Part shown: one piece after another, positions 1 through 8,670 of the stretch
How the letters are laid out: each line of letters opens with the position of its first letter
Position numbering within the stretch: the first letter of the stretch is position 1
Assembly (NCBI GenBank): GCA_017395105.1
Contig: JAFPWD010000025.1
Coordinates: forward strand, 1 to 34,396
Source of the DNA: Clostridia bacterium
GTDB lineage: Bacteria; Bacillota; Clostridia; Christensenellales; CAG-138
Reading direction: 5' to 3'
DNA length: 34,396 nt
The notes under the pieces: model-generated
Database searches by the model: none
The model's input: only the letters and a program-made list of their open reading frames with translations
Told to the model about the DNA's origin: nothing
Translations under genes and position numbers: made by a program

Positions 1-1
1 A

Positions 2-1354
2 AATCGCACTTCCGCAAGAGCGGGCGAGGCATCAGCAAAACGAAGCGTACATGAATATGAGCTTTTCGGCAAGAACTATATCTCGTATGAAAATGTGCTG
101 AACGGAACCGATCTCATCTATGAAATGTTGAACGGCTGCCTTAAGGAGTACGTTCTGCTCAAGGATCGATCCGCACCTTCGGAGTGCACGTTTATTTTTG
201 ATGCCTCCGAGCTCGCGGCGCGGAAAACCGAAAACTGCACTGTTGAGTTTATTAACGCATCAAATGAAACCGTGTTTGAACTCGGCGCGCTCTTTGCTGT
301 GGATTCAAACGGAGAGTACACCGATGCTCTCGAATACACCGTAAGGGAAACGGGGCAAAAGGGCAGGTATGAAATAACGGTTTCCGTTTCAAAGGACTAT
401 CTGAATGCTCCCGAAAGGGCTTTTCCCGTGCTTGTGGATCCGTCGGTAAATATATATGGATCAAGCTTAACCTACGACAGCTTTGTATCAAACAAATATA
501 AAGATAAGAATTACTACTTGGATGACTATCTGTATACCGGAAATACTCCGCGCTACGGAATATGCAGAACCTATATCAAGTTCAAGCTGCCCGAATCTGT
601 TATGGGTTGCTCGATCTCAGATGCATATATTCGCCTCAAAATGCAAAGCGGCATCACGCCGAACGCTTATCTGTACCGCGTTACGCAGAGCTGGTCCTCA
701 AGCGGAGTTAAATGGGAGAACAGGCCAAACTACACAACGGATAAGTCCAGCAGGTTTTATTTAAATACAAACAATTGGTATAAATCAACCGTTACCGCTA
801 TTGTTCAGGATTGGGTAAATGAGGTTTATCCCAATTACGGTGTGGTCGTCAAGGAAGGGAATGAGGGAAGCGCTTCCGGCGGAACAGAGTTCTATTCCTC
901 TGATGCCCCTGCCCCGAACAGACCTGAGCTGCACATTATTTATTCCGCGGATGCGGTTATTCAACAGGATCGGCATTACTCCACCTACACATCGACTGCG
1001 GCTTATCGGGATAATCTGCAAGAGCTTATGAACTGCTACGGTTATGCGATCCATGTGTATTCGGAGAATAAGGCATACGAATACAAACTAACATGGTCGG
1101 AGGACTATGTTTTGGAATACAATTATGTTGTAGAACCATATGAACAGCAACCGGGCGAGTTTGCGCATACGATTGACTATGTGAAGGCTAAATGCGACGA
1201 AGCATTTAGCAAAACAAACGGCAATGATGCGTTGAATATTATTCAAACCCTGATATACGCTGATTTCAAAGCCTTGAGTCAAAGCACCGGATCCGAATGG
1301 ACTATTAAGGACACAACGGCAAGTGCGGTCGTTCCTTCGGGCTGGAGAAGATAG
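2..1354 (+). CDS. DNRLRE-domain surface protein, upstream part (5' end outside window; frameshift at 3' end)
   Basis: The frame is open from base 2, so the true start lies outside the window. Residues corresponding to about 440-960 form a DNRLRE/CBM96-like beta domain: a paired-Cys-free segment with RTYIKFKLP, WSSSGVKWENRP, IVQDWVN and the closing PELHIIYS. Such domains occur in large secreted or wall-associated proteins and are thought to bind carbohydrate or form stalks. Upstream of it is the spacer domain typical of these proteins (GTDLIYEMLNG, KEYVLLKD). The frame ends at a TAG at 1352-1354 just after GWRR, but the coding sense continues without a break in the next frame (1351-1983). One missing A near 1346-1350 explains this, since GWRKIAL would follow if it were restored. 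It is either a pseudogene or a sequencing error. The family call is from recognised motifs; the ligand is unknown. Confidence 0.7.
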   Translation, partial: NRTSARAGEASAKRSVHEYELFGKNYISYENVLNGTDLIYEMLNGCLKEYVLLKDRSAPSECTFIFDASELAARKTENCTVEFINASNETVFELGALFAVDSNGEYTDALEYTVRETGQKGRYEITVSVSKDYLNAPERAFPVLVDPSVNIYGSSLTYDSFVSNKYKDKNYYLDDYLYTGNTPRYGICRTYIKFKLPESVMGCSISDAYIRLKMQSGITPNAYLYRVTQSWSSSGVKWENRPNYTTDKSSRFYLNTNNWYKSTVTAIVQDWVNEVYPNYGVVVKEGNEGSASGGTEFYSSDAPAPNRPELHIIYSADAVIQQDRHYSTYTSTAAYRDNLQELMNCYGYAIHVYSENKAYEYKLTWSEDYVLEYNYVVEPYEQQPGEFAHTIDYVKAKCDEAFSKTNGNDALNIIQTLIYADFKALSQSTGSEWTIKDTTASAVVPSGWRR

Positions 1355-1983
1355 CGCTTGTCATTGGGCTGAAAAATAATGCAAATGACTTCCATTTCTA
1401 TCTGCGGCACAGCGATGGAACATGGTCACACAAGCGTGGAAGCAGTCCGGTCAAGGACACATCCATAGAGAGTGATGTGCTGCTTAATGACGGTAATATC
1501 AATACAGCGGCAAGGGAGGGAGGATATTCCGACGGCATAAGGTACTATCTTATCCGCAAATCTGCGGTTATTGATTATTGCCATAAGGCCGGTCATTATG
1601 GTGATTCCGATAACAGAAGGCCCAGTTCAACCCCGTTGCAAACGTCTCCCGCCTTTACCGACCGCGCCGGTGCAGAACCTAAAACAAGCCAAACCATCAG
1701 CGGAACGCTGACCGGCGCAAGATTCGATTATTCAAGTGATATCGACTATTATGCCTTTACTCCAACGCAATCCGGCACATATACAATAAAGACGAGCATA
1801 ACTTCTTCGGCTTATGATGTCGATATTGCAGTCAAAAATTCTCGCAATGTAACAGTTGCGGAAGCCATCGGATCAGGAAATGCTGTATTATCGGTAAGCC
1901 TGACTGCCGGCAAGACCTACTACATAAAAGTACGCGAGGTCAATAATAAAACACTGACCTACACCCTATACATCAATAAATAA
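1351..1983 (+). CDS. DNRLRE-domain surface protein, downstream part with pre-peptidase C-terminal domain
   Basis: This is the continuation of the preceding gene in the +1-shifted frame. Reading starts with KIALVIGLKNN immediately at the frameshift; the first ATG-like start (ATG or CTG near 1477) has no convincing ribosome binding site, so I do not think it is an independent gene. The first 70 residues contain a His/Tyr-rich segment (NDFHFYLRHSDGTWSHKRG and later YCHKAGHYGD) of unknown role. The last 100 residues are a bacterial pre-peptidase C-terminal (PPC) domain: the pattern DYYAFTPTQSGTYTI followed by VSLTAGKTYYIKV is characteristic. PPC domains occur at the C-termini of secreted proteins. 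The next gene starts 17 bases downstream. Confidence 0.65.
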   Translation: MALVIGLKNNANDFHFYLRHSDGTWSHKRGSSPVKDTSIESDVLLNDGNINTAAREGGYSDGIRYYLIRKSAVIDYCHKAGHYGDSDNRRPSSTPLQTSPAFTDRAGAEPKTSQTISGTLTGARFDYSSDIDYYAFTPTQSGTYTIKTSITSSAYDVDIAVKNSRNVTVAEAIGSGNAVLSVSLTAGKTYYIKVREVNNKTLTYTLYINK

Positions 1984-2000
1984 GATTGGAGACTTATCCT

Positions 2001-2861
2001 ATGAAAATCAAACTGACATTTATACTTACGCTTATACTCTGCTTAATTTTTATGGCGCCCGCCTGCACGGAGCGGCAGACTGCACCTGCCCCTATATCGG
2101 ATTCACAGTCGGATGTTTCCAAAATAACCCCTACTCCGGAACCAACAGCAGAACCCACACCCACTCCAACGATAAAGCCTACCCCGGAGCCCACGCCCGA
2201 ACGCACTCTCGAACCCTTCGGTGCCGAAATATGGGCGGAAATCAGAGCGAATGGCTTCACGGATATAGATATGGAACAAATCATCGGCTTGAGGTCAGCG
2301 CTTTATGCTGAATACAGCGAGGATGAGATTTCGGATTTGGTTAACGAAGTCGGCGGCACATCCGCAGATGATTATATCTTGCACCTTTATTATGCCGGAT
2401 ACAGGGAACTTCACGCCGAGCCGGAACCAACCAAATCCGTTGATGATATGTCCCTCTATGAACGAGCCTATTATTATGCCACGCCCGAACAGCGAGAAAG
2501 GCTTGAGAATATCAAAAAGCCAACGGGAGATTACGGCGATTATATAAGGCAGATAGGGATAATAACGGGCAAGCTTGCAGAAGATACACCCCGCCTAACG
2601 CTTGAGCAGGCGCGCGAGATCTGCGCCGATGCCATCGCCTTAAACAAGACCGACGATGATGCCATCATATATGTTGCGAATCGCTTTGCGAAAATTTGCG
2701 GCGCACCTGATTTTGATGATAAATCTGGCAGCTCACTGAGCTCTCGCTTCCTTTTTTACCTGGACGATGACGCAGCCGAATACATATCCGTATGCGATGG
2801 GCCATGCACTATATTTTACGTAAACGAAGCTGCCGGTATTAATGAACAGCTTCTGCCATAA
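2001..2861 (+). CDS. Lipoprotein with Thr-Pro-rich linker, unknown function
   Basis: A protein of 286 residues starting at ATG 2001, eight or nine bases after GGAG; an upstream in-frame TTG at 1986 is less likely. Residues 1-22 are a lipoprotein signal peptide with hydrophobic core LTFILTLILCLIF and a Cys at the end of MAPAC, a slightly relaxed lipobox. Residues about 45-75 are a Thr/Pro/Glu-rich linker (TPTPEPTAEPTPTPT), as found in surface proteins that must reach through the wall. The remainder is acidic and mainly helical with no family I recognise. It follows the DNRLRE gene by 17 bases and is probably cotranscribed with it; a terminator follows at 2895-2930. A surface role is inferred from the signal and linker only. 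Confidence 0.75.
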   Translation: MKIKLTFILTLILCLIFMAPACTERQTAPAPISDSQSDVSKITPTPEPTAEPTPTPTIKPTPEPTPERTLEPFGAEIWAEIRANGFTDIDMEQIIGLRSALYAEYSEDEISDLVNEVGGTSADDYILHLYYAGYRELHAEPEPTKSVDDMSLYERAYYYATPEQRERLENIKKPTGDYGDYIRQIGIITGKLAEDTPRLTLEQAREICADAIALNKTDDDAIIYVANRFAKICGAPDFDDKSGSSLSSRFLFYLDDDAAEYISVCDGPCTIFYVNEAAGINEQLLP

Positions 2862-2894
2862 AGGAAGATCATTTCTGTTTATATGCCGTACAGC

Positions 2895-2930
2895 GGCGCG
2901 AGCGTTTTTATGCGTTCGCGCCCTTTTCTT
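2895..2930 (+). terminator. Rho-independent terminator
   Basis: An 11-bp stem pairs 2895-2905 with 2912-2922, with two G-T wobbles and loop TTTTAT, followed by CTTTTCTT. It closes the surface-protein/lipoprotein transcript. Confidence 0.8.
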
Positions 2931-3046
2931 GTGTCAAAACCGCGGCGTTATGCGGCAAATTTGCGGCGCGAAAAAGCCTGCGGGCGGCGGTCGGATATAT
3001 TCGGGGGCAAACGGGCGAAATCAACGCAAATATATTCGTTTTTCGC

Positions 3047-3076
3047 TTTACATTTCTTGCCTTTTGGTTATATAAT
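3047..3076 (+). promoter_or_regulatory. Sigma-A promoter of the gcv operon
   Basis: -35 TTTACA at 3047-3052 and -10 TATAAT at 3071-3076 with an 18-bp spacer. Transcription would start near 3083, giving a leader of about 124 bases before gcvT. Confidence 0.75.
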
Positions 3077-3094
3077 GAGTGCGTATGGGTCTGC

Positions 3095-3173
3095 GGGTCA
3101 CGGCGCGCGGAAGGGGGCGAGGCTTTTGCCCGCTTCTGCGTGAAAAACTTCCTCGGGAGGGTGTGCGCGACCC
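3095..3173 (+). promoter_or_regulatory. Structured 5' leader of gcvT, possible cis-regulatory RNA
   Basis: The leader can fold. GGGTC at 3095-3099 can pair with GACCC at 3169-3173, or TCACG at 3098-3102 with CGTGA at 3139-3143. A hairpin pairs 3110-3118 with 3128-3136 with one mismatch. No T-run follows it, so it is not a plain terminator. I looked for the conserved glycine-riboswitch core and did not find it, nor a recognisable tetrahydrofolate riboswitch. A regulatory role is inference from position and folding. Confidence 0.35.
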
Positions 3174-3206
3174 CGAACCAAAGCTAATATTTTGAGGAGG
3201 CTTTTA

Positions 3207-4292
3207 ATGGAAAACTTCGATTCCCTCAAGAAAACACCGCTTTACGAGCGCCATATCGAGCTCGGCGGCAAGATCGTTGATTTCGGCGGCTGGGCGCTGC
3301 CGGTGCAGTACTCTTCCATTCTCGATGAGTGCAAGGCCGTGCGCGAGCGCTGCGGTCTGTTCGACGTTTCCCACATGGGCGAGGTCGATATCTACGGCAA
3401 CGATGCATTCGCATACGTTCAGAAGATGGTAACCAACGACGTCACCACCATGACTCCCGGAAGGTGCCGCTATGCCGTTATGTGCTATGAAAACGGCGGC
3501 GCTGTGGACGACGTTCTTATCTATAAGTTTGCGGACGATCACTATATGTTCATCGTGAACGCCGGCAACACCGATAAGGATTTTGAATGGATGAAGGAGC
3601 ATGTTTTCGGCGACGTTCGCGTTGAAAACAACTCGAAAAAATGGGGTCAGCTTGCGCTTCAGGGTCCCGAGCATCAGAAGGTTCTGGATGCGGCGGGCTT
3701 CGAGGGCGAGATCCCCGAGAAGTACTACACCTTCAACGATAAGATGATCGTTGCGGGCGTTCCCTGCCTCGTTTCGAGAACGGGCTACACCGGCGAGGAC
3801 GGCGTTGAGCTGTACTGCGCGGCGGAGGACACCGTTCGTCTGCACAAGGCGCTGATGGAAGCCGGCAAGTGCGTGGATATGCTGCCCTGCGGCCTCGGCG
3901 CACGCGACACTCTGCGCTTTGAAGCATCCATGCCCCTCTACGGCCATGAGATGAGCGCGGATATCAACCCCATGGAGTGCGGCCTTGGCTTCGCCATCAA
4001 GCTCAAGAAGGAATACTTCATCGGCATCGAAGCGCTCCGTGCGCCCCAGACCCGCAAGCGCATCGGTCTCAAGCTCGTCGGCAAGGGCGTTGCCCGTCCC
4101 GAGGCTGAGGTTCTGTGCAACGGCGAAGTCGTTGGCATCGTTACCTCGGGCGGCCCCGCTCCCGCAGTCGGCGGCAACTACGTGATGTGCCTTGTAAAGG
4201 CGGATGCGGACGAAGCCGGCAAATGGGCGGTTTCCGTTCGCGGCAGGGAGATCGAGTGCGAATTCGCGCCCATGCCCTTCTACAAGAGATAA
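3207..4292 (+). CDS. gcvT: Glycine cleavage system T protein (aminomethyltransferase)
   Basis: A protein of 361 residues, the usual GcvT length. It releases ammonia from the aminomethyl group carried on lipoyl-GcvH and passes the one-carbon unit to tetrahydrofolate. The start at ATG 3207 is seven bases after GAGGAGG. Family landmarks are clear: the N-terminal KTPLYERHIELGGKIVDFGGW, then CGLFDVSHMGEV, QGP, SRTGYTGEDGVELYC, and LPCGLGARDTLRFEASMPLYGHE, followed by the C-terminal GIVTSGG barrel domain. It is the first gene of the operon gcvT-gcvH-gcvPA-gcvPB, an order common in Clostridia. Its own promoter lies at 3047-3076 with a structured leader between. Confidence 0.97.
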   Translation: MENFDSLKKTPLYERHIELGGKIVDFGGWALPVQYSSILDECKAVRERCGLFDVSHMGEVDIYGNDAFAYVQKMVTNDVTTMTPGRCRYAVMCYENGGAVDDVLIYKFADDHYMFIVNAGNTDKDFEWMKEHVFGDVRVENNSKKWGQLALQGPEHQKVLDAAGFEGEIPEKYYTFNDKMIVAGVPCLVSRTGYTGEDGVELYCAAEDTVRLHKALMEAGKCVDMLPCGLGARDTLRFEASMPLYGHEMSADINPMECGLGFAIKLKKEYFIGIEALRAPQTRKRIGLKLVGKGVARPEAEVLCNGEVVGIVTSGGPAPAVGGNYVMCLVKADADEAGKWAVSVRGREIECEFAPMPFYKR

Positions 4293-4337
4293 TCAAACCC
4301 CAATCATAAAAGAACATTATAAATGGAGGAAACTAAT

Positions 4338-4715
4338 ATGATCCCGAACGACCGCAAATACACCCGTGAGCACGACTGGGTAAAGATCGAGGACGGCGTA
4401 GCCATTCTCGGCATCACCGACCATGCGCAGGAAGCGCTGGGCGACATCGTTTACGTTGAGCTTCCCGACGTTGACTCCGAGATCGCCATCGGCGACAGCT
4501 ACACCACCGTTGAGTCCGTTAAGGCGGCTTCCCCCGTTGACTCCCCCGTTGCGGGCAAGGTCATCGAGGTAAACGAGGCTCTGGACGAGCAGCCCGAGCT
4601 CCTCAATGAGGATGCCTACGGCCAGTTCATCGCCAAGATCGAGGTCACCGAGGTAAACGAGGATGCGCTCCTCACCGCCGAGGAATACGAGCAGCTTCTC
4701 GCAGAGGAAGAGTAA
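4338..4715 (+). CDS. gcvH: Glycine cleavage system H protein (lipoyl carrier)
   Basis: A protein of 125 residues, the standard size. It carries the lipoamide arm that shuttles the aminomethyl group from the P protein to the T protein. The lipoylated lysine is Lys62 in ESVKAASP; YTREHDWVKIEDG at the N-terminus and GDIVYVELP are typical of the family. I choose ATG 4338, seven bases after GGAGGA; the in-frame ATG at 4323 overlaps that ribosome binding site and is unlikely. It follows gcvT by 45 bases. A strong hairpin with a short T-run (4728-4760) follows its stop and may lower transcription into gcvPA. Confidence 0.97.
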   Translation: MIPNDRKYTREHDWVKIEDGVAILGITDHAQEALGDIVYVELPDVDSEIAIGDSYTTVESVKAASPVDSPVAGKVIEVNEALDEQPELLNEDAYGQFIAKIEVTEVNEDALLTAEEYEQLLAEEE

Positions 4716-4727
4716 TTCAGTTTGTGC

Positions 4728-4760
4728 GCAGCCGGCGCAAATGCGTCGGCTGCCGCTTTT
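4728..4760 (+). terminator. Hairpin/attenuator between gcvH and gcvPA
   Basis: An 11-bp stem pairs 4728-4738 with 4743-4753 (one G-T pair) with loop AAAT, followed by CGCTTTT. It has the form of a terminator but sits inside the operon, so it is probably leaky or a stabiliser of the gcvTH message. Confidence 0.65.
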
Positions 4761-4811
4761 ATACGCGATTGTTTTTTCATTAAAATAAAATAACAATAAG
4801 GAAGTTAACGC

Positions 4812-6146
4812 ATGAAAAGCTATGTTCCCAATACTTTGAAAGAGCGCCGTGAAATGCTTGAGGCGATAGGTCTAAAGAGCATGGACGAGCTCTTTTCCGA
4901 TATTCCGGCGGATCTGCGCCTTAACCGTGAACTCGATCTGCCCGCTCCCATGAGCGAGATCGAGCTTCGCGATCTGATGATCGGCTATATTTTGCAGAAC
5001 GATGAAGGCGGTCTGCTCTTCCGCGGCGCGGGCGCTTATCGCCACTATATTCCCTCGGTCGTTCCCCAGCTTGCCGCAAGGAGCGAGTTCTACACCGCAT
5101 ACACCCCCTATCAGGCCGAGATGAGCCAGGGTATGCTCCAGTCGATCTTCGAGTGGCAGACCGTTATCTGCAACCTCACCGGCATGGAAGCATCCAACGC
5201 TTCGGTTTACGATGGCGCGACCGCCGCAAGCGAGGCAATCCTGATGATGCGCGACTCAAAGCGCAAGAATAAGGTGCTCTACTCCGCAGGTCTTAATCCG
5301 GACGTTATCTGCACCATCAAAACCTATGCGCATTGCTACGGCATCGAGCTTGTTGAAGTTCCGCTTAATAAGGACGGCATCACAGATATGGATGCGCTCA
5401 AGGCGAAGCTTCCCGAATCTGCGGGCTTCATCGCCGCTCAGCCCAACTACTTTGGCTGCATCGAAAATATGGATGCGATTGCCGAAACTGTGCATGAAGC
5501 AAAGGCGCTGCTCGTAAGCTACGTCAACCCCATCAGCCTCGGCGCAATCAAGCGCCCCGGCGACTACGGCGCTGATATCGCCATCGGCGATGCACAGCCC
5601 ATGGGTCTGCCCCTCAACTTCGGCGGCCCCTACGTTGGCTTCATGGCAACCAGCGGCAAGCTTATTCGCAATCTCCCCGGCCGTATCGCGGGTGAGACCA
5701 CCGATGCCGAGGGCGGCAGGGCGTTCGTTCTGACCCTTCAGGCGCGCGAGCAGCATATCCGCCGCGATAAGGCTTCGAGCAATATCTGCTCCAACCAGAT
5801 GCTCTGCGCGATCATGAGCACCATCTATGCCTGCACGATGGGCCCCGAGGGTATGCGCGAGGTCGCCGAGCAGAATATCGCCAAGGCGCACTACCTTGCA
5901 AGCGAGCTCTGCAAGATAAAGGGCATCAAGCTTCGCTATGAAACCCCGTTCTTCAATGAATTCGTTATCGACACCGAGATCCCCGCCGAGCAGATCAACG
6001 AAGCGCTCAAGGATATGTGCATCGTTGGCGGTCTCGTGCTCGAGGATGGCGGAATGCTCTGGTGCGCAACCGAGATGAACACCAAGGAGGATATTGATTT
6101 CCTCGTAGATATGCTGAAAAATATTGTGGAAGGAGCGGAAGAATAA
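4812..6146 (+). CDS. gcvPA: Glycine dehydrogenase (decarboxylating) subunit 1
   Basis: A 444-residue N-terminal half of the P protein, the pyridoxal-phosphate enzyme that decarboxylates glycine. In Clostridia and Bacilli the P protein is split in two, and this length is normal for subunit 1. Typical segments are [59 protein letters not shown] and [12 protein letters not shown]. The start at ATG 4812 follows AAGGAAG. The stop overlaps the start of gcvPB by one base, which implies translational coupling and equal output of the two subunits, as expected for the heterotetramer. It lacks the lysine that binds the cofactor; that is in gcvPB. Confidence 0.97.
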   Translation: MKSYVPNTLKERREMLEAIGLKSMDELFSDIPADLRLNRELDLPAPMSEIELRDLMIGYILQNDEGGLLFRGAGAYRHYIPSVVPQLAARSEFYTAYTPYQAEMSQGMLQSIFEWQTVICNLTGMEASNASVYDGATAASEAILMMRDSKRKNKVLYSAGLNPDVICTIKTYAHCYGIELVEVPLNKDGITDMDALKAKLPESAGFIAAQPNYFGCIENMDAIAETVHEAKALLVSYVNPISLGAIKRPGDYGADIAIGDAQPMGLPLNFGGPYVGFMATSGKLIRNLPGRIAGETTDAEGGRAFVLTLQAREQHIRRDKASSNICSNQMLCAIMSTIYACTMGPEGMREVAEQNIAKAHYLASELCKIKGIKLRYETPFFNEFVIDTEIPAEQINEALKDMCIVGGLVLEDGGMLWCATEMNTKEDIDFLVDMLKNIVEGAEE

Positions 6147-7594
6147 TGAGAGAGTCCTATAAGCTGATTTTTGAACGCTCCCGCGAGGGAAGGCGCAGCT
6201 ACGATCTGCCCGCTCTCGACGTTCCCGCCGTGGATGCGATCCCCGCGAATATGAAAAATGAATCGAAGCTCGATCTGCCCGAAGTGGGCGAGGTCGATCT
6301 CGTTCGCCACTACACCAACCTTTCCCGCCGCAATTTCGGCGTGGATAACGGCTTCTATCCCCTCGGCTCCTGCACCATGAAGTACAACCCCAAGATCAAC
6401 GAGGAAGTGGCTTCAATGAGCGAGAATATGCATCCCCTTCTCGATGAGGACATGGCTCAGGGTTCCCTGCGCCTTATGTACGATCTTGAGGGCTATCTCT
6501 CCGAGATCTGCGGCATGGATGCTTTCACCCTCCAGCCCGCAGCGGGTGCGCACGGCGAGCTGACCGGCCTTATGCTGATCCGTGCCTACCACGAGAAGCG
6601 CGGCGATATGGAAAGAAAGACGATCATCGTTCCCGATGCGGCGCACGGCACCAACCCCGCAAGCGCAGTTATGGCGGGCTTCAAGGTGAAGGAGATCAAA
6701 TCCGCTCCCGACGGCGGCGTGGATCTTGATGCGCTCCGCGAGGCGGTCGGTCCCGACACCGCAGGCCTTATGCTCACAAACCCCTCCACGCTCGGCCTTT
6801 TCGAGCGCAATATAAAGGAGATTGCCGCGATCGTTCACGAAGCGGGCGGACTTCTTTACTACGACGGCGCGAACCTCAACGCGATCATGGGCATCGTTCG
6901 CCCGGGCGATATGGGCTTCGACGTTATGCACATCAACCTGCATAAGACCTTCTCCACCCCCCATGGCGGCGGCGGCCCCGGCAGCGGTCCGGTCGGCTTC
7001 AAGAAGCATCTTGAGCCCTTCATGCCCGTTCCCGTGCTCGTTGAGCGCGAGGGCATGATCGAGATGGATTATGACCGCCCCGACACCATCGGCAAGGTCA
7101 AGAATTTCTACGGCAACTTCGGCGTTATCGTTCGCGCATACGCCTATATCCGCTCCCTCGGCGGTGCCGGCCTCAAGGAAGCGAGCATGAACGCGGTTCT
7201 GAATGCGAACTACATCAAGAACGCGCTGCGCGGCGTTTTCGCCATTCCGCACGACCGCATCTGCATGCACGAGTGCATCGTCACCCCCACCGAGGAGATG
7301 ATGGAGAAAGGCGTTCACACCACCGATATCGCAAAGGCGCTTATCGACAGGGGCTATCATCCCCCGACCATCTACTTCCCGCTGATCGTGCATGAAGCGA
7401 TGATGATCGAGCCCACCGAATCCGAGAGCCGCGAAACGCTGGATGAGTTCATCGAGGCGATGAAGGACATTGCGAATGAAGCGCTGACGAACCCCGAATC
7501 CGTCCATGCCTGCCCGAAGAATACCCCGATAGGCAGACCGGACGAAACGACGGCGGCAAGAAAGCCGATAGTTCGCTACACGAAGCCCGAATAA
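6146..7594 (+). CDS. gcvPB: Glycine dehydrogenase (decarboxylating) subunit 2
   Basis: A 482-residue C-terminal half of the P protein, usual length. The pyridoxal-phosphate lysine is about Lys267 in [16 protein letters not shown]. Other family signatures are [46 protein letters not shown], and the closing APIVHE-like [17 protein letters not shown]. The ATG at 6146 shares its A with the gcvPA stop. A good terminator follows at 7627-7660, so this closes the operon. The L protein (dihydrolipoyl dehydrogenase) and a lipoate ligase, which the pathway needs, are not in the window and must be encoded elsewhere. Confidence 0.97.
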   Translation: MRESYKLIFERSREGRRSYDLPALDVPAVDAIPANMKNESKLDLPEVGEVDLVRHYTNLSRRNFGVDNGFYPLGSCTMKYNPKINEEVASMSENMHPLLDEDMAQGSLRLMYDLEGYLSEICGMDAFTLQPAAGAHGELTGLMLIRAYHEKRGDMERKTIIVPDAAHGTNPASAVMAGFKVKEIKSAPDGGVDLDALREAVGPDTAGLMLTNPSTLGLFERNIKEIAAIVHEAGGLLYYDGANLNAIMGIVRPGDMGFDVMHINLHKTFSTPHGGGGPGSGPVGFKKHLEPFMPVPVLVEREGMIEMDYDRPDTIGKVKNFYGNFGVIVRAYAYIRSLGGAGLKEASMNAVLNANYIKNALRGVFAIPHDRICMHECIVTPTEEMMEKGVHTTDIAKALIDRGYHPPTIYFPLIVHEAMMIEPTESESRETLDEFIEAMKDIANEALTNPESVHACPKNTPIGRPDETTAARKPIVRYTKPE

Positions 7595-7626
7595 GGGTAA
7601 GGGATACCAAACAGCATAAACCGAGA

Positions 7627-7660
7627 GGGAGTTCTCTGAAAAGGGAGCTCCCGTTGTTTT
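7627..7660 (+). terminator. Terminator of the gcv operon
   Basis: A 10-bp stem pairs 7627-7636 with 7643-7652 (two G-T pairs), loop TGAAAA, followed by GTTGTTTT. Confidence 0.85.
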
Positions 7661-7701
7661 AAAATGCGGCTCCATCAAGCGAAATTTTTATACGGTTACA
7701 A

Positions 7702-7731
7702 TTGAAATTATATATGCAAAAATGATATAAT
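7702..7731 (+). promoter_or_regulatory. Sigma-A promoter of the small membrane protein gene
   Basis: -35 TTGAAA at 7702-7707 and -10 TATAAT at 7726-7731, spacer 18 bp. The next gene starts at 7826. Confidence 0.7.
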
Positions 7732-7825
7732 AAGATTAAGCTGAAGCCGAAGCGCAGAGGGTTCTATTGCGCTTTGTTGCCGCATTGGAAATGCAATATA
7801 TGCAGAAGGAGAAATAGGAAGTATT

Positions 7826-8092
7826 ATGGTAAAAACGCTGCGTATTCTTTCGTTTGTTTTTATGGGCATCGGCTTGGCAGCCCTAATCTACGATCTTCTG
7901 CCGGGTAAGAAGCTTGCTTATCCATACATCGGAATTCCTCCTATATTGAGCATAATTTGCTCCACGCAGTATCATAGAATGACACATCCGGAGAAGCTCC
8001 GGAAGCTGCCATGGAAATCAAGTGTGACCATTGCTGTTGCGGCCTATGTGCTGGTATTTGCGGCGATCATAGCCGTTCTCGTGCTGAGTTAA
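7826..8092 (+). CDS. Small two-TM membrane protein, unknown function
   Basis: An 88-residue protein starting at ATG 7826 after AGAAGGAGA and a closer AGGAA. It has two or three hydrophobic segments: about residues 5-25 (ILSFVFMGIGLAALIYDLL), a short apolar stretch around 35-46, and 66-88 (VTIAVAAYVLVFAAIIAVL), with a basic loop between (HRMTHPEKLRKLPWKSS). I recognise no family. It stands alone, with its own promoter at 7702-7731, between the gcv operon and a convergent minus-strand gene. A hairpin that probably serves both genes lies at 8138-8177. Confidence 0.65.
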   Translation: MVKTLRILSFVFMGIGLAALIYDLLPGKKLAYPYIGIPPILSIICSTQYHRMTHPEKLRKLPWKSSVTIAVAAYVLVFAAIIAVLVLS

Positions 8093-8137
8093 AGGCTTTA
8101 CTCAGCATGAAACAACGAAAATCAATACACAATAATT

Positions 8138-8177
8138 GCCGCCGTTTTGCGTAAGCGAAGCGGCGGCATAGCCTTTT
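8138..8177 (+). terminator. Terminator between convergent genes
   Basis: An 11-bp stem pairs 8138-8148 with 8157-8167 (two G-T pairs), loop GCGTAAGC, followed by ATAGCCTTTT. It lies between two converging genes and could work in both directions, though the minus-side tail is less T-rich. Confidence 0.6.
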
Positions 8178-8209
8178 CAAAAATACTGATAAAATGAAAA
8201 TCAAGCGAA

Positions 8210-8611
8210 TCAGAATCCGAAGCGGTATAGACCACTTGCATCGCTCCTGATGTAAACCGTAGTTTGACCGGGAGCGGATTGATAAACCGAGCATACATGT
8301 GGGTTTTGCTTGGCAAACAACACAAGCCTTTTTGCCATCGACATTTTTTTGCTTTTGGAGAATCCGTCCCATTTATTGGGAAACAGGTCGGCAACCGTGA
8401 AAGTAGCCTCAGGTTTCATGGAAAAAATCTTGGTTGTGGCAAGACCAAACTCTTCCATTTCCCAAAGCTCAACGCTTCGCGTAGTATTTTCAGCCATATA
8501 TACCATAACGCAGTAGCGCTGAAATGCCGAAAGCGATAGTCCTTTTTTCTCAGCTTCCGCCGCAATCGCTTCAAATTCGTATTCCGGATAATTGCTGTAC
8601 AGCCTTTTCAT
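8210..8611 (-). CDS. Probable RHH-type DNA-binding protein with DUF1413-like C-terminus
   Basis: A 133-residue protein. The start at 8611 (MKRLYSNYPEYEF) has GGAGG seven bases upstream; the longer frame to 8674 runs across the promoter and is not used. The N-terminal 40 residues (EFEAIAAEAEKKGLSLSAFQRYCVMVYM) have the strand-helix-helix pattern of Arc/MetJ ribbon-helix-helix proteins. The C-terminal 65 residues (TFTVADLFPNKWDGF, then a basic helix and a hairpin ending TTVYIRSDASG) resemble DUF1413 or a small winged helix. Both assignments are from pattern only. The promoter is a perfect consensus overlapped by a direct repeat (8636-8670), which fits autoregulation. No toxin or partner gene adjoins it. 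Confidence 0.6.
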   Translation of the reverse strand: MKRLYSNYPEYEFEAIAAEAEKKGLSLSAFQRYCVMVYMAENTTRSVELWEMEEFGLATTKIFSMKPEATFTVADLFPNKWDGFSKSKKMSMAKRLVLFAKQNPHVCSVYQSAPGQTTVYIRSDASGLYRFGF

Positions 8612-8635
8612 AGAAACCTCCGATATAGTTTTAAA

Positions 8636-8670
8636 GTAGCACCGTACTTTATCGCTATTATAGCACCATA
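8636..8670 (-). promoter_or_regulatory. Candidate operator: direct repeat over the start region of the 8210-8611 gene
   Basis: On the plus strand GTAGCACCGTA (8636-8646) and ATAGCACCATA (8660-8670) match at nine of eleven positions, 24 bp apart. One copy overlaps the -10 box and the other lies just downstream of the transcription start, a repressor-like placement. Confidence 0.45.

Larger units (their letters stand above)
2862..3206 (+). other. Intergenic region: terminator, gcv promoter and leader
   Basis: The 345 bases hold no convincing gene. They contain the terminator of the upstream lipoprotein operon (2895-2930), a stretch rich in GCGGC words of no clear role (2940-3035), the gcv promoter (3047-3076) and the gcv leader (about 3083-3206). 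Confidence 0.7.

Noticed and set aside
2862-3206. Glycine riboswitch upstream of gcvT
   Set aside because: Expected from context, but the conserved core words and tandem aptamers are not present.
3204-3947. Long minus-strand frame opposite gcvT (247 codons)
   Set aside because: It mirrors the codon bias of gcvT, has no ribosome site, and its protein shows no family pattern. The same holds for the long frames opposite gcvPB, ydjI and pepT.
7826-8611. Toxin-antitoxin pair formed by the small membrane protein and the RHH-like gene
   Set aside because: The genes converge and are separated by a terminator, unlike an operon of this kind.
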